Origin: Pseudorhodoplanes sinuspersici
GTDB lineage: Bacteria; Pseudomonadota; Alphaproteobacteria; Rhizobiales; Xanthobacteraceae
DNA: 64,000 bases
Assembly (NCBI RefSeq): GCF_002119765.1
Contig: NZ_CP021112.1
Coordinates: forward strand, 4,644,501 to 4,708,500
Direction: 5' to 3'
Every line of letters begins with the position of its first letter. Position 1 is the first letter of the stretch. Below the pieces are notes generated by a model that did no database searches, was not told where the DNA came from, and was given only the letters and a program-made list of their open reading frames with translations. The position numbers were made by a program, and so were the translations under genes. Positions 18,343 through 26,855 of the stretch are shown here, one piece after another.

Positions 18343-19134
18343 TCAATTGAAGCGAATGGCCTGCATGAAGGCGAGGCGTGACTGCGTCACCGCAGCGGGG
18401 AAAGCCGGCATGGGCGCTGCACGTGCGATGGTGGCCATCGCTTCGGCATCCACCGCCGAATTGCCGGACGATCGCGCGAGGCTGCGGGAGACCACGCGGC
18501 CACTGCGATCGACAACAAAACTGACGACAGCCGTTCCTGAACCAGAAGCAGGGCGCTTGAAGCGGTTGATATGCGCGCTGATCATGCTCTTGTAGGACGG
18601 CAAGGCGTTAACCGAGCCGGCATTTCCGGAATTGGGAGCGACAATCTTGCGGGATCGCCGTTGCGTCTTGGGAGCCGCTTGTTGTTTTTTGACTGACTTC
18701 TCACTTCGTTCAACCGGCTTCTTCTCGACCGGTTTCGGCTGTGGGGGCGTCGGCTCTTCCTGTTTCTCGACAACTTCTTCTTTCTTCGGCGGGATTACGA
18801 TCTCCGGCTCGGGCGTTTCCGTCTGTGGAACCTCAATGACCGGCTCCTCTTCGACCTGCTGTTTGACTTCCGGAACCGGTTGCTCCTCGGATTCTCTCGC
18901 GTCTTCGCCGGGCGGGAGTTCGTCTTCGGATTCAGGAGCGGCCGCTTCCGGCGCGAAATCGACCAGGATCGGCGGCGTTGTGGCACCGGCCAGTTCGTCC
19001 TGCGGCACCACATACAGATAGGCGGCGACAAGGCCGGCATGGGCCGCCACAACGATAGCGCCGGCTGCGATCCAGCGGCGAAGATGCCAATCCTCATCGT
19101 GGTCCACGATGCCGGTCCAGGCCGTCACGCTCAT
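18343..19134 (-). CDS. tonB: Energy transducer TonB
   Basis: A 263-residue TonB. One membrane helix at about 22-43 (WIAAGAIVVAAHAGLVAAYLYVV) anchors it in the inner membrane; residues 60-170 form the periplasm-spanning stretch rich in Pro, Glu and Lys (EVPQTETPEPEIVIPPKKEEV ...); the C-terminal domain (YKSMISAHINRFKRP ... SFVVDRSGRVVSRSLARSSGN) contacts the TonB box of outer-membrane receptors. Its ATG overlaps the exbD stop (ATGA), so it is translationally coupled to exbD. It likely energises the siderophore receptor encoded divergently at 20831. Confidence 0.93.
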   Translation of the reverse strand: MSVTAWTGIVDHDEDWHLRRWIAAGAIVVAAHAGLVAAYLYVVPQDELAGATTPPILVDFAPEAAAPESEDELPPGEDARESEEQPVPEVKQQVEEEPVIEVPQTETPEPEIVIPPKKEEVVEKQEEPTPPQPKPVEKKPVERSEKSVKKQQAAPKTQRRSRKIVAPNSGNAGSVNALPSYKSMISAHINRFKRPASGSGTAVVSFVVDRSGRVVSRSLARSSGNSAVDAEAMATIARAAPMPAFPAAVTQSRLAFMQAIRFN

Positions 19135-19556
19135 TTTTTCTCTTCTCGGGCTTCGAGGCCGACGAGACCAAGCTTGAGATATCCGGCCGAACGAAGGCTA
19201 TTCATCACTTCCATCACGTCGCCATAGCTGACGGCACGATCGGCCCGCACGAAGATCCGCTCGTCCTTGTTATGGTTTGTTGCGATGTCCAATTTAGAGG
19301 CAAAGCCGTCGCGTGACACCATGTCCTCGCCAATTGCAACCTGCATGTCGGCTTTTACGGTCACAAACACGGGCTTGTCGGGCCTGCGCGTTTGCTGGGC
19401 GGTTGAAGTCGGCAGATCGACGGGAATATCCACCGTCGCAAGCGGCGCCGCGACCATGAAGATGATCAGCAGAACCAGAATGACGTCGATGAATGGGGTG
19501 ACATTGATGTCATGGTTCTCGACATCCTCATCGTCTTTGCCGAAGTGGACAGCCAT
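19131..19556 (-). CDS. exbD: Biopolymer transport protein ExbD
   Basis: A 141-residue ExbD/TolR protein. The single membrane helix contains the essential Asp at residue 24 (INVTPFIDVILVLLIIFMVAAPL), the proton-carrying residue of the family, followed by a periplasmic domain (DERIFVRADRAVSYGDVMEVMNSLRSAGYLKLGLV). With ExbB it forms the proton-driven motor of the TonB system. It starts four bases after the exbB stop and overlaps tonB by four bases. Confidence 0.95.
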   Translation of the reverse strand: MAVHFGKDDEDVENHDINVTPFIDVILVLLIIFMVAAPLATVDIPVDLPTSTAQQTRRPDKPVFVTVKADMQVAIGEDMVSRDGFASKLDIATNHNKDERIFVRADRAVSYGDVMEVMNSLRSAGYLKLGLVGLEAREEKK

Positions 19557-19560
19557 GATC

Positions 19561-20544
19561 TCACTCCGCTGCTTGCCGCGCGGTATGCTGCAACTTCATG
19601 TCGCCACGATCGAGATCGCGCGAGGCCAGCCGCAGAACATTGGCTGATGCGTTGCCGAGAATAAGACGGTACCCACCGATCGAACGCGTAAACATGTTGT
19701 AGATGACGACGGCCGGTATCGCGGCCACAAGACCGATGGCCGTTGCAAGCAGCGCTTCGGCGATGCCAGGGGCCACGACAGCAAGACTCGTCGTATGCGC
19801 CTTCGAAATTCCGATGAAGCTGTTCATGATACCCCACACGGTGCCGAACAGACCGACGAACGGTGACGTCGCGCCGATGGTTGCCAGGATACCCATGCCG
19901 TTGCTGATGCGGCGGCTGGCGCTCGCTTCGACCCGCTCCAATTGCAGAATGATACGCTCTTTCACGCCTTCCGCGGGGAGCGCCTGGGAGAGCTCGACTT
20001 CATGCGCGGCGGCGCGCACGAGACGCGCAACCGGGTCCTTCTCCTTGGCGAATGCACGCTCTGCTTCGTCCAATGATTTGGCTGTTTCAAGCCAACGATT
20101 TTTCTTCCGGGCGCGGCTCTTTTCAAATCGAATTTCGAAGCTCTTTGCGAGCCAAACCGTCCATGTGACGAGTGACGCAAAAGCAAGTCCAACCATCACC
20201 GCCTTCACGACGATGTCCGCCTGCATGAACATGCCCCACGGCGTCAGATCGTGCGGCAGCATGCTTGCGGGGATCGAGCCCGCTTGCTGCGCGACGTCGG
20301 GCATGGCTGTCGATGAAGCAGGATCCGGCAGCACGCCGGATGATGGAACCACATCGGAGGGGGTGGCTGCCGGCGCTGCGGAGTCTGCTGACGCCGCGGG
20401 TGCGGCGGATTCTGCCGGCGCAGTGCTTGGCGCTTGCTCGGTTGCTGTTTGCGCAAATGCCGTCTGCGTGGACACGAAAACCGATAACGTCAGCGTGGAG
20501 AATAGGCCGGATATCGCAGCGAGCGATTTTGAAAGCGAGATCAT
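19561..20544 (-). CDS. exbB: TonB-system energizer ExbB
   Basis: A 327-residue MotA/TolQ/ExbB protein. It has an N-terminal signal-like helix and an Ala/Pro-rich linker (33-90), as in ExbB type 2 proteins of Alphaproteobacteria and Pseudomonas, then three membrane helices; the last two include ATIGATSPFVGLFGTVWGIMNSF and APGIAEALLATAIGLVAAIPAVVIYN, the conserved TolQ/ExbB core. The start MISLSKSL at 20544 follows AAGGAT and is preferred over the upstream frame from 20616. It is the first gene of exbB-exbD-tonB, and its control region faces the receptor gene, suggesting co-regulation by iron. Confidence 0.94.
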   Translation of the reverse strand: MISLSKSLAAISGLFSTLTLSVFVSTQTAFAQTATEQAPSTAPAESAAPAASADSAAPAATPSDVVPSSGVLPDPASSTAMPDVAQQAGSIPASMLPHDLTPWGMFMQADIVVKAVMVGLAFASLVTWTVWLAKSFEIRFEKSRARKKNRWLETAKSLDEAERAFAKEKDPVARLVRAAAHEVELSQALPAEGVKERIILQLERVEASASRRISNGMGILATIGATSPFVGLFGTVWGIMNSFIGISKAHTTSLAVVAPGIAEALLATAIGLVAAIPAVVIYNMFTRSIGGYRLILGNASANVLRLASRDLDRGDMKLQHTARQAAE

Positions 20545-20670
20545 GGTTCGATCCTTCGCGCGATGCTGCTTCGAAACGCGCGCTTGATGTGAGGCGGCGA
20601 CAGGCCATCGCCGCAAGAAGAGTCGTGATCGCTTTCAATCGCAAACCACACAGATAAATCAACCGCCATA

Positions 20671-20803
20671 CTTTGGAAATTGTCCAAAGCTTAGCCCGGA
20701 CTCATTCCAATTCGTGAATTGGCAGCCATGCGGTGACGTAATTGCTCATCGCGCAAGTATTCGAGTAGCTAAGGCACTGAAACACAACAAGTTTTTACTT
20801 GTT
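20671..20803. promoter_or_regulatory. Three dyad symmetries in the exbB / receptor control region
   Basis: Within the 286-base divergent region there are three perfect inverted repeats: CTTTGGA-N5-TCCAAAG at 20671-20689, CCAATTC-N2-GAATTGG at 20707-20722, and AACAAGT-TTTT-ACTTGTT at 20786-20803. They are plausible regulator sites for the divergent iron-uptake genes. None matches the Irr ICE motif well, and no RirA or Fur consensus is clear, so the regulator is not assigned. Confidence 0.5.
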
Positions 20804-20830
20804 CTAAGGAATGGGACTTCGGGGGCTGAA

Positions 20831-23203
20831 ATGGTGATTGGTGCAACGGGTGACGTGCGTCTGCGTGAGACTTGTGACGATTTAATCGAGCAAAAATCAG
20901 GCGGCCGTATCGGCGTTCGCTCAAGCGCGCGCAAACCGTTGGTGCATGCTGCGATCGGTCTTGCTTCTGTCGCCATGGCAGGCGGTACAGCGGCTCAGGA
21001 GGCACTTCCGACCATCGACGTTTCGGGACAGGGGGGGCAGGCCGAAGATACTGGTTATCGCGCGACGTCCACAGGTGTTTCGCGCATTCCTACTCCGTTG
21101 CGCGATACGCCACAGACGATCAACGTGGTGACACAGGAAGTCATCCGCGATCAGGGCGCACGCACGATGGAAGATGCGTTGCGCAACGTCCCCGGCATTA
21201 CATTCTCCGCCGGCGAAGGTGGCACGCAGGGCGATGCGCCGCTTATCCGCGGCTTCAGCGCACGGACCGATATCTTCCGCGACGGCATCCGCGATCCTGG
21301 CTGGTATACGCGCGATGTATTCGCCACGGATTCTGTGGAGGTGTTCAAAGGGCCGTCGGCTTTCGCTTTCGGCCGCGGCTCGACCGGCGGCGCCATCAAC
21401 CTGACCTCCAAGCAGGCCACGGGCGCCAAGTATTTCGAAGGCACTTTGACGGGCTCCACGCCAAAAGGCGTTCGGGCTGAAATCGATGCCAGCGGTCAGA
21501 TCAATCCCAACATCGATGCCCGTATTGCCGCGCTCTGGCAGGATGTCGATACCCCTGATCGCGACAATATCTGGACCAAGCGCTGGGGTGTCGCGCCGTC
21601 GCTGAATGTCCGACTGAACGAACAGGCTCGGGTCAAGCTTGGTTATATCTACCAGGGTGAAGAGGGCGTGCCTGATTATGGACACCCATATTTGCCGCAA
21701 CCGGCACGTTCCAATGTCACCGGTAATTTGACCAACCCAGGCTATTACGGAAACGGTCAACCGGTTGGACCGGTGCCCGTCAATCGCAGCAATTTTTACG
21801 GCGTGACCGGAGGCCCGCTGGCCGATCGCACGACGACGGAAACCCATATTCTGACCGGGCGGTTCGAGTACGATATCACCAATCAGCTGAAGTTCGCGAA
21901 TACCACGCGCTATTTCGCTGTAGATCGTTCGTCGCGGCCAACCGCGCCGCGTAGTCTGGGGCGAGCTGACAACACGCCCTTTGCGGCTCCAACGCCGTTT
22001 GATCAACCCGACTACAACTATCCCGTCGGCGACATGACGGTCGGGCGGCAGCATTTCTGGACCGAGACCAACAACAACCTGCTGGTCAATCAGAGTGAGA
22101 TCACAGGCAAGATCGACACCGGTCCGCTCCAGCATACAGTCGTGGTGGGCACGGAATACGACAAGGAAAACCGTTGGCAGCATCGCGCGATTGGCATGGG
22201 TAATTCCAGTAATCTCTGCAACCCGGCGCTTCCGGAATGTCGTACCGATCTAAACAACCCTCAACAAACGGGCTTTGGTGGAGAATTCCTCGGCTGGAAC
22301 AAACCCCAGACAACGGTGGCCGACACCTACGCCGTGTACGCATCGGATTCGATCAAGCTCAATCGATACTGGGATATCTTGGGCGCGATCAGGTATGACA
22401 TGTTCAAAACGAGCTACACCGATTTAACGCAAACCAACCCGGCGAACCGTTTCAGTCAGCGCACAGATAACATGTTGAGCTATCGCTTTGGTGCAGTGTT
22501 CCATCCGACGACGAATTCGAGCATCTACGGTGCTTATGGTGTTTCCTATAACCCGTCGGCCGAGGCCGGAACACTGTCATCGAATCCCAACGCAACCAAT
22601 GGTGTGTTGCTCGCACCGGAGAAGAACACTGTCTGGGAGGTCGGCGCAAAGGTTGACGTGCTCGACAACCGGGTGACGCTGAGTGCCGCCTACTTCAATA
22701 TTGAGAAGACGAATTTGCGAATTCCGACCGATCCAAACGACTCAACATTGCCACTTATCCTTGATGGCTTGGCTGTATCGAAGGGCGTGGAGTTTGGCCT
22801 CGTCGGTCGTATCACCGACAAGTGGCAGATGACGGCAGGTTATTCGTACAACGAGACCGAAATCGTCGAGACGACAAATTTAGGCGAACTCGGTCGGCGT
22901 CTGCCCAATACGCCGCTCAACAGCTTTACCTTGTGGACGACCTACGACATCACACCGCAATTGACTGTCGGCGGTGGCGCCCTCTGGCAGTCGGAAGCTT
23001 ACGTCAACACGGCCAACACCGCATTCGTGCCCGACTTCTGGAAGTTCGACGCGATGATGGCCTACAAGGTCGACAAGAACTGGACGCTGCAGCTCAACGT
23101 CTACAACCTGACCAACGAACTTTATTATTCGCAGTATTACGGGGGACATGCCGTGCCGGCGGCCGGCCGCTACGCATCGCTCTCCGTTCGCGCCCGCTGG
23201 TAA
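20831..23203 (+). CDS. TonB-dependent siderophore receptor (Fiu/PiuA-like)
   Basis: A 790-residue outer-membrane receptor. A signal peptide lies around residues 32-56 ([24 protein letters not shown]). The plug domain starts [21 protein letters not shown], then [27 protein letters not shown] and [27 protein letters not shown], which fit catecholate siderophore receptors. The barrel ends in the usual aromatic C-terminus ([10 protein letters not shown]). The start at 20831 is preferred over 20714 because of a G-rich site just upstream and because the longer form would begin inside the control dyads. It is followed by piuC and divergent from exbBD-tonB. Confidence 0.93.
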   Translation: MVIGATGDVRLRETCDDLIEQKSGGRIGVRSSARKPLVHAAIGLASVAMAGGTAAQEALPTIDVSGQGGQAEDTGYRATSTGVSRIPTPLRDTPQTINVVTQEVIRDQGARTMEDALRNVPGITFSAGEGGTQGDAPLIRGFSARTDIFRDGIRDPGWYTRDVFATDSVEVFKGPSAFAFGRGSTGGAINLTSKQATGAKYFEGTLTGSTPKGVRAEIDASGQINPNIDARIAALWQDVDTPDRDNIWTKRWGVAPSLNVRLNEQARVKLGYIYQGEEGVPDYGHPYLPQPARSNVTGNLTNPGYYGNGQPVGPVPVNRSNFYGVTGGPLADRTTTETHILTGRFEYDITNQLKFANTTRYFAVDRSSRPTAPRSLGRADNTPFAAPTPFDQPDYNYPVGDMTVGRQHFWTETNNNLLVNQSEITGKIDTGPLQHTVVVGTEYDKENRWQHRAIGMGNSSNLCNPALPECRTDLNNPQQTGFGGEFLGWNKPQTTVADTYAVYASDSIKLNRYWDILGAIRYDMFKTSYTDLTQTNPANRFSQRTDNMLSYRFGAVFHPTTNSSIYGAYGVSYNPSAEAGTLSSNPNATNGVLLAPEKNTVWEVGAKVDVLDNRVTLSAAYFNIEKTNLRIPTDPNDSTLPLILDGLAVSKGVEFGLVGRITDKWQMTAGYSYNETEIVETTNLGELGRRLPNTPLNSFTLWTTYDITPQLTVGGGALWQSEAYVNTANTAFVPDFWKFDAMMAYKVDKNWTLQLNVYNLTNELYYSQYYGGHAVPAAGRYASLSVRARW

Positions 23204-23224
23204 TGCTTCGCGCCAAGCAAACAG

Positions 23225-23258
23225 ATCCCGCCGCAGCGATGCGGCGGGATATTCTTTT
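23225..23258 (+). terminator. Intrinsic terminator between the receptor gene and piuC
   Basis: ATCCCGCCGC (23225-23234) pairs perfectly with GCGGCGGGAT (23241-23250), loop AGCGAT, followed by ATTCTTTT. The piuC ribosome site (GGAG) begins right after the T-rich run, so the hairpin could limit piuC expression relative to the receptor. Confidence 0.8.
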
Positions 23259-23270
23259 GGAGTGCTGCCA

Positions 23271-23957
23271 ATGATGGTTCACATCCCGGGCATCCTTTCG
23301 GCAAAGGAAGTCGCCGAATGCCGCCAGATCCTGGAATCATCTGAGTGGGTCGACGGGAAGGATACAGCCGGCGACCAAGCGGCAAAGGCAAAGTACAATC
23401 TGCAAATTCCAGAAGGATCGCCGACCGCTATTGAAGCCGGGAGCATCATTCTTCACGCGTTAGGCCGCAGCCCTCTTTTCAGTTCTGCTGCGCTTCCACA
23501 TCTGGTGTTGCCGCCGTTATTCAATCGCTATGACGCCGGCATGCAGTTCAGTGCCCATGTCGACGGGGCGATCCGCATGGTGCCTGGTTCTGGAGGCGTG
23601 CGGATGCGTGCGGACGTTTCGTCGACGTTATTTTTGACCGATCCGGCGGACTATGATGGCGGTGAACTCGTCGTCGAGGACACGTATGGGTCCCATCATG
23701 TCAAGCTGCCGGCCGGCGACATGATTCTCTATCCGGCGACCAGCTTGCATCACGTGACACCGATCACTCGCGGCAGTCGCTGGTCGTCGTTCTTCTGGAC
23801 TCAATCGATGATCAGGGACGATGGCCGGCGAACCATGCTCTACGATCTCGACATGGCGATCATGGAGGTTCGTCGTAGGCTGGGTGATGACGAACGCGCG
23901 TCAGTGGCTTTGGTCAGCCACTATCACAATCTTCTGCGTCACTGGGCTGAGCTATGA
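23271..23957 (+). CDS. piuC: Fe(II)/2-oxoglutarate-dependent PKHD-type hydroxylase (PiuC/YbiX)
   Basis: A 228-residue dioxygenase of the prolyl 4-hydroxylase superfamily. Iron ligands are His96 and Asp98 (FSAHVDGAI) and His160 in SLHHVTP; Arg167/Arg170 in TRGSRW would hold 2-oxoglutarate. YbiX/PiuC genes commonly accompany Fiu/PiuA siderophore receptors; their substrate is not known with certainty. The start MMVHIPGIL at 23271 follows GGAG at eight bases; the longer in-frame reading would extend into the receptor gene. Its stop overlaps the start of the Sel1-repeat gene by four bases (ATGA). Confidence 0.94.
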   Translation: MMVHIPGILSAKEVAECRQILESSEWVDGKDTAGDQAAKAKYNLQIPEGSPTAIEAGSIILHALGRSPLFSSAALPHLVLPPLFNRYDAGMQFSAHVDGAIRMVPGSGGVRMRADVSSTLFLTDPADYDGGELVVEDTYGSHHVKLPAGDMILYPATSLHHVTPITRGSRWSSFFWTQSMIRDDGRRTMLYDLDMAIMEVRRRLGDDERASVALVSHYHNLLRHWAEL

Positions 23958-24898
23958 GGCATGGCCGGATTTCCGATGTGAGGACAGAGCCGGTCTATTA
24001 CACGTCGCTCCTGAAGCTCTCTGCGGAGGATATCGGCGACAGGCTCGCGGCAGGCGCGGAAGAGGCGGCACGCATTGCCTATGCTGCAGCTGTCGGGGGA
24101 AGCAAGGTCGCCCAGGTCGTGTACGGACAAATGCTGCTCGACGGGCATGGTGTCGCACGTGATCTGCAGGCCGCGTGTCGCTGGTTTGGCATCGCCGCCA
24201 AGGCGGGCGATATTGATGGGATCAATATGCTGGGCCGCTGCCATGAACTCGGCTGGGGCACGGTGATCGACCTCGATGCAGCAAGAACGTGTTATCAGCG
24301 TGCCGCTGCGAAAAACCATCACTGGGCGCAGTTCAATCTCGCGACGCTAATGCTGCGGGACGAGGGGACGCCCGGCGCTGTTGCCACGGCGCTGACATTA
24401 CTGGTTCGGTCCGCCCGGCAAGGCAACGCCAAGGCCATGAACATGATCGGCCGTTACCGGGAGTTTGGTTGGAGCGGGCCCGTCAATATTCCATCGGCCA
24501 TTCGCTGGTATCGCCGCGCCGCCGAGCGAGGATGCTTCCGTGGCGCCGCTCATTTTGCGCGCTTCATGCTGGAGCAGAATCGAATCGACGACGCTGTTTC
24601 CTGGTATCGCCGGTCAGCTGAATGCGCTCCCGTCGATTTTTGCCGCGACCTCGCGGCTCACTTGTTCAAAAATCGGCGCTCCGACCTGCACGCTGTTGCG
24701 CGCCTTGCGCTCAGGCGTGCGGCGGAAGGCGATGCGGCCGAGGATCTGTTCGCTTATGGCCATGCGCTCGCCTGCGGGCGGGGAGGGCCTGCAAACGTCA
24801 GCGAAGCTGCGATCTGGCTAGCCCGCGCACAGGCCAAGGGATTTCCGGGTGCGCTCGCGTTGCTTGATGATATCAGCCGACAACATGCCCTATTGTAA
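23954..24898 (+). CDS. Sel1/TPR-like repeat protein of the piuC operon
   Basis: A 314-residue protein made of Sel1-type helical repeats, e.g. [70 protein letters not shown], and again at [33 protein letters not shown] and [31 protein letters not shown]. No signal peptide is present, so it is probably a cytoplasmic scaffold for protein interaction. It overlaps piuC by four bases and should be co-translated. A Sel1/TPR gene beside piuA-piuC is also known from Pseudomonas gene order (recalled, not checked). It ends at a bidirectional terminator. Confidence 0.88.
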   Translation: MRHGRISDVRTEPVYYTSLLKLSAEDIGDRLAAGAEEAARIAYAAAVGGSKVAQVVYGQMLLDGHGVARDLQAACRWFGIAAKAGDIDGINMLGRCHELGWGTVIDLDAARTCYQRAAAKNHHWAQFNLATLMLRDEGTPGAVATALTLLVRSARQGNAKAMNMIGRYREFGWSGPVNIPSAIRWYRRAAERGCFRGAAHFARFMLEQNRIDDAVSWYRRSAECAPVDFCRDLAAHLFKNRRSDLHAVARLALRRAAEGDAAEDLFAYGHALACGRGGPANVSEAAIWLARAQAKGFPGALALLDDISRQHALL

Positions 24899-24930
24899 TC
24901 GCTTATCAAAAAGAACAGGTGATCCAAACG

Positions 24931-24963
24931 AAAAACGCGCCGGTCATGGCCGGCGCGCTTTTC
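24931..24963. terminator. Bidirectional intrinsic terminator
   Basis: CGCGCCGG (24936-24943) pairs with CCGGCGCG (24950-24957). TTTTCTT follows on the plus strand, and AAAAA precedes it, giving a T-run on the minus strand. It would end both the piuC/Sel1 operon and the convergent HU gene. Confidence 0.85.
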
Positions 24964-24999
24964 TTACGCAAGAACAGGGCTGATCGCGCCAAAGCGCGA

Positions 25000-25302
25000 T
25001 CAGATCGCGTCCTTCAATTCCTTGGCCGGACGAAAGGCGACCTTCTTCGATGCCTTGATCTGAATCTCTTCGCCGGTCGCGGGATTGCGGCCGGTACGGG
25101 CCGCGCGCGAGCGGACCTGCAGGATACCGAGACCGCCGATGCGGATCCGATCGCCTTTCTTGAGGTGATCCGTGATCTTGGTCACGAGGTCCCCGAGCAT
25201 CGCTTCGCTCTGTTTCTTCGACAACTGATGATCCTCGGCCAAACCAGCCGCGAGATGCTTCAGGGTAATGGTGGGAGCTGTCGCCGGCTTTGCATCAGCC
25301 AT
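25000..25302 (-). CDS. hup: HU-family DNA-binding protein
   Basis: A 100-residue nucleoid protein with the HU/IHF fold: two N-terminal helices (ITLKHLAAGLAEDHQLSKKQSEAMLGDLVTKITDHLKKG), then GLGILQVRSRAARTGRNPATGEEIQIKASKKVAFRPAKELKDA with the DNA-binding arm signature (RTGRNPATGE) and the Pro that wedges into DNA. The ATG at 25302 is chosen because AGGAGG lies about nine bases upstream; in-frame ATGs at 25323 and 25344 would start at or before this site. In many relatives an HU gene follows lon directly; here it is about 8 kb away. Confidence 0.93.
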   Translation of the reverse strand: MADAKPATAPTITLKHLAAGLAEDHQLSKKQSEAMLGDLVTKITDHLKKGDRIRIGGLGILQVRSRAARTGRNPATGEEIQIKASKKVAFRPAKELKDAI

Positions 25303-25493
25303 AAGGGGGGCCCTCCTTTTCATCAGGCGCCGTAACGGAACCACAGACTGTGGCGTTTAGACGATTCGGCCCAGGCCGAAAACGCATTGAATATGAGGCT
25401 CAAGAGCATTTTTGCGGGCATGACGCAACGGGAAAGGCGGACCGCGCTTGACTTGCCTCCGGCTGAGATTTAAGTCCGCGTCATTCCCTGCAT

Positions 25494-25570
<77 letters not shown>

Positions 25571-25735
25571 CGCAAGTGGTTGATTTTACTTTGAAAATCC
25601 GCAGGTTTGGTGTTTTTGCGCCGCATTCTCACAGCTTTGATCGTCTCTCGAAATTTCAAATCGTCCGATTCCGAAGTCGTTAAGCTTTGCGAGGGCTATT
25701 CGCCGCACGGCCATGTCGCGCGTGTGCAGCGGTGG

Positions 25736-25760
25736 GCAAAAAGCCGCCGGGTGGGCGGCT
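25736..25760 (-). terminator. Intrinsic terminator of the 66-residue coiled-coil gene
   Basis: AGCCGCC (25742-25748) pairs with GGCGGCT (25754-25760); on the minus strand the stem is followed by TTTTT. It lies 18 bases after the stop. Confidence 0.8.
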
Positions 25761-25777
25761 GATCAACTCCCATTGAC

Positions 25778-25978
25778 CTAATCGATTTTGGCTGCAAGCG
25801 CATCACGCTCCTTCTTCAGCCGCTCAAGTTCCTCGGTCTGCTGCGCAATCCGGTCGGACGCCAGCGCTTCGTCTGCCGCCCCTGATTGAGCGGCTGCCTG
25901 CTCCATCAGTTGCGTCAGATTGGCTCGGACGATGGCAATACGCCGATCGAGTTCCGCAATTGAATTTGATCCAGCCAT
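25778..25978 (-). CDS. Small conserved coiled-coil protein, unknown function
   Basis: A 66-residue protein (MAGSNSIAELDRRIAIVRANL ...) made almost wholly of heptad-like helix, with QQTEELERLKKERDALAAKID at its C-terminus. I recall similar short proteins in other Rhizobiales, but no function. The ATG at 25978 follows GGAGA; the longer frame starting at 26008 lacks a site. A terminator directly downstream supports it being a real, single-gene transcript. Confidence 0.75.
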   Translation of the reverse strand: MAGSNSIAELDRRIAIVRANLTQLMEQAAAQSGAADEALASDRIAQQTEELERLKKERDALAAKID

Positions 25979-26205
25979 TGACCGTCTCCAAATTTTGTCG
26001 GCGCGCACGATACTCTGCCGCTAATATAGAAATCATCATAACTCCGGTAATCGGCAAGATCGATCCGTCTGATCTTTTGAAAATACGCAACAGAACAGAA
26101 TGGTGCGCTTAATCAATTCGGAGCCTCCACCCACATAATTTCTGCATTTCTGCGCAAAATTTCAGATGCGGGTCGAACACCTGCCCACGTTGGACCGAGG
26201 CAAGA

Positions 26206-26424
26206 ATGGATGACGTCCAAACCATTCATTACAAGGGGCGTAACCTTCGCCTCGTTTACGACGATGGCTTTCGAGTCGTGGTTTTCCACAACGATAAGGA
26301 AATCTACTCGACCTCCGCCAAGTTCGAACATCGCGACGATGCCATTCGCTCGGCGAAAGACCTTGTGGACGTCGAGTTGGACGGTCGAATGGTTACGCCA
26401 CCCACCGGCGACCGGCTGGGATAG
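26206..26424 (+). CDS. Small hypothetical protein
   Basis: A 72-residue acidic protein (MDDVQTIHYKGRNLRLVYDDGF ...) with a composition and beta/alpha pattern like a small single-domain protein (strands to about 42, then HRDDAIRSAKDLVDVELDG as a helix). I do not recognise the family. GAGG lies nine bases before the ATG. A second frame in the same strand (26210-26428) is open too but reads like a shadow, with many Arg/Ser/Thr codons. It is divergent from the coiled-coil gene and convergent with the LCCL gene. Confidence 0.55.
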   Translation: MDDVQTIHYKGRNLRLVYDDGFRVVVFHNDKEIYSTSAKFEHRDDAIRSAKDLVDVELDGRMVTPPTGDRLG

Positions 26425-26468
26425 GTAAGAAGGCGCGCTCGGGCAGGTGGCCTTTTGTCGTTCTCAGG

Positions 26469-26855
26469 TTAGATCGCCGACAACCGATAGGCACTGCCAT
26501 AGCGCCCGAAATCATGGCTCGTCACGCCGTTTCTGACGCAGCCTTGATATTCCGGCAGGGGTGCCACGGTCGTCACTTTCAGCACGGCCGTTTGTCCGAC
26601 TTTCAGCAAGCCAGCATGCACGGCAGCGGCTGAAAGTGTCGAATCCCCCGTGTAGATATCGGTACCCCAGAGCGGGCCCTCGGATTCGCCACGCACACGG
26701 AAATAATAGGTCGCGCCCACAGTACCGGCCAGTTCGAGCATGTTTGCCGGCGCGTCGGACGCGAGATAACCCTTGTCAAGCAATTGCCGCACCTGCCGCT
26801 TCGACAATTGTCCGCGCCGGTCGAAATAGGCAACCAGTTCCTGCACGACTTTCAT
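26469..26855 (-). CDS. LCCL-domain protein, third gene of the MoxR operon
   Basis: A 128-residue protein. Residues 10-40 form a short helical segment (FDRRGQLSKRQVRQLLDKGYL); residues 62-126 match the LCCL fold, with WGTDIYTGDSTLSAAAVHAGLL, then YQGCVRNGVTSHDFGRYGSAYRL, the conserved YxGxxRNGV part. In animals LCCL domains occur in secreted proteins and carry disulphides; here only one Cys is left and no signal peptide is seen, so it is probably cytoplasmic. Its ATG overlaps the stop of the VWA gene upstream (ATGA), which implies coupled translation and a joint role. Its own function is unknown. Confidence 0.85.
   Translation of the reverse strand: MKVVQELVAYFDRRGQLSKRQVRQLLDKGYLASDAPANMLELAGTVGATYYFRVRGESEGPLWGTDIYTGDSTLSAAAVHAGLLKVGQTAVLKVTTVAPLPEYQGCVRNGVTSHDFGRYGSAYRLSAI

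Noticed and set aside
20786-20810. Irr-type ICE box before the siderophore receptor
   Set aside because: Only one half (TTCTAA) matches; the other half does not, so it is listed only as a dyad of unknown factor.
26210-26428. Second overlapping frame of 72 codons at the small gene 26206-26424
   Set aside because: Arg/Ser/Thr-rich, no better ribosome site than the other frame; regarded as the shadow.
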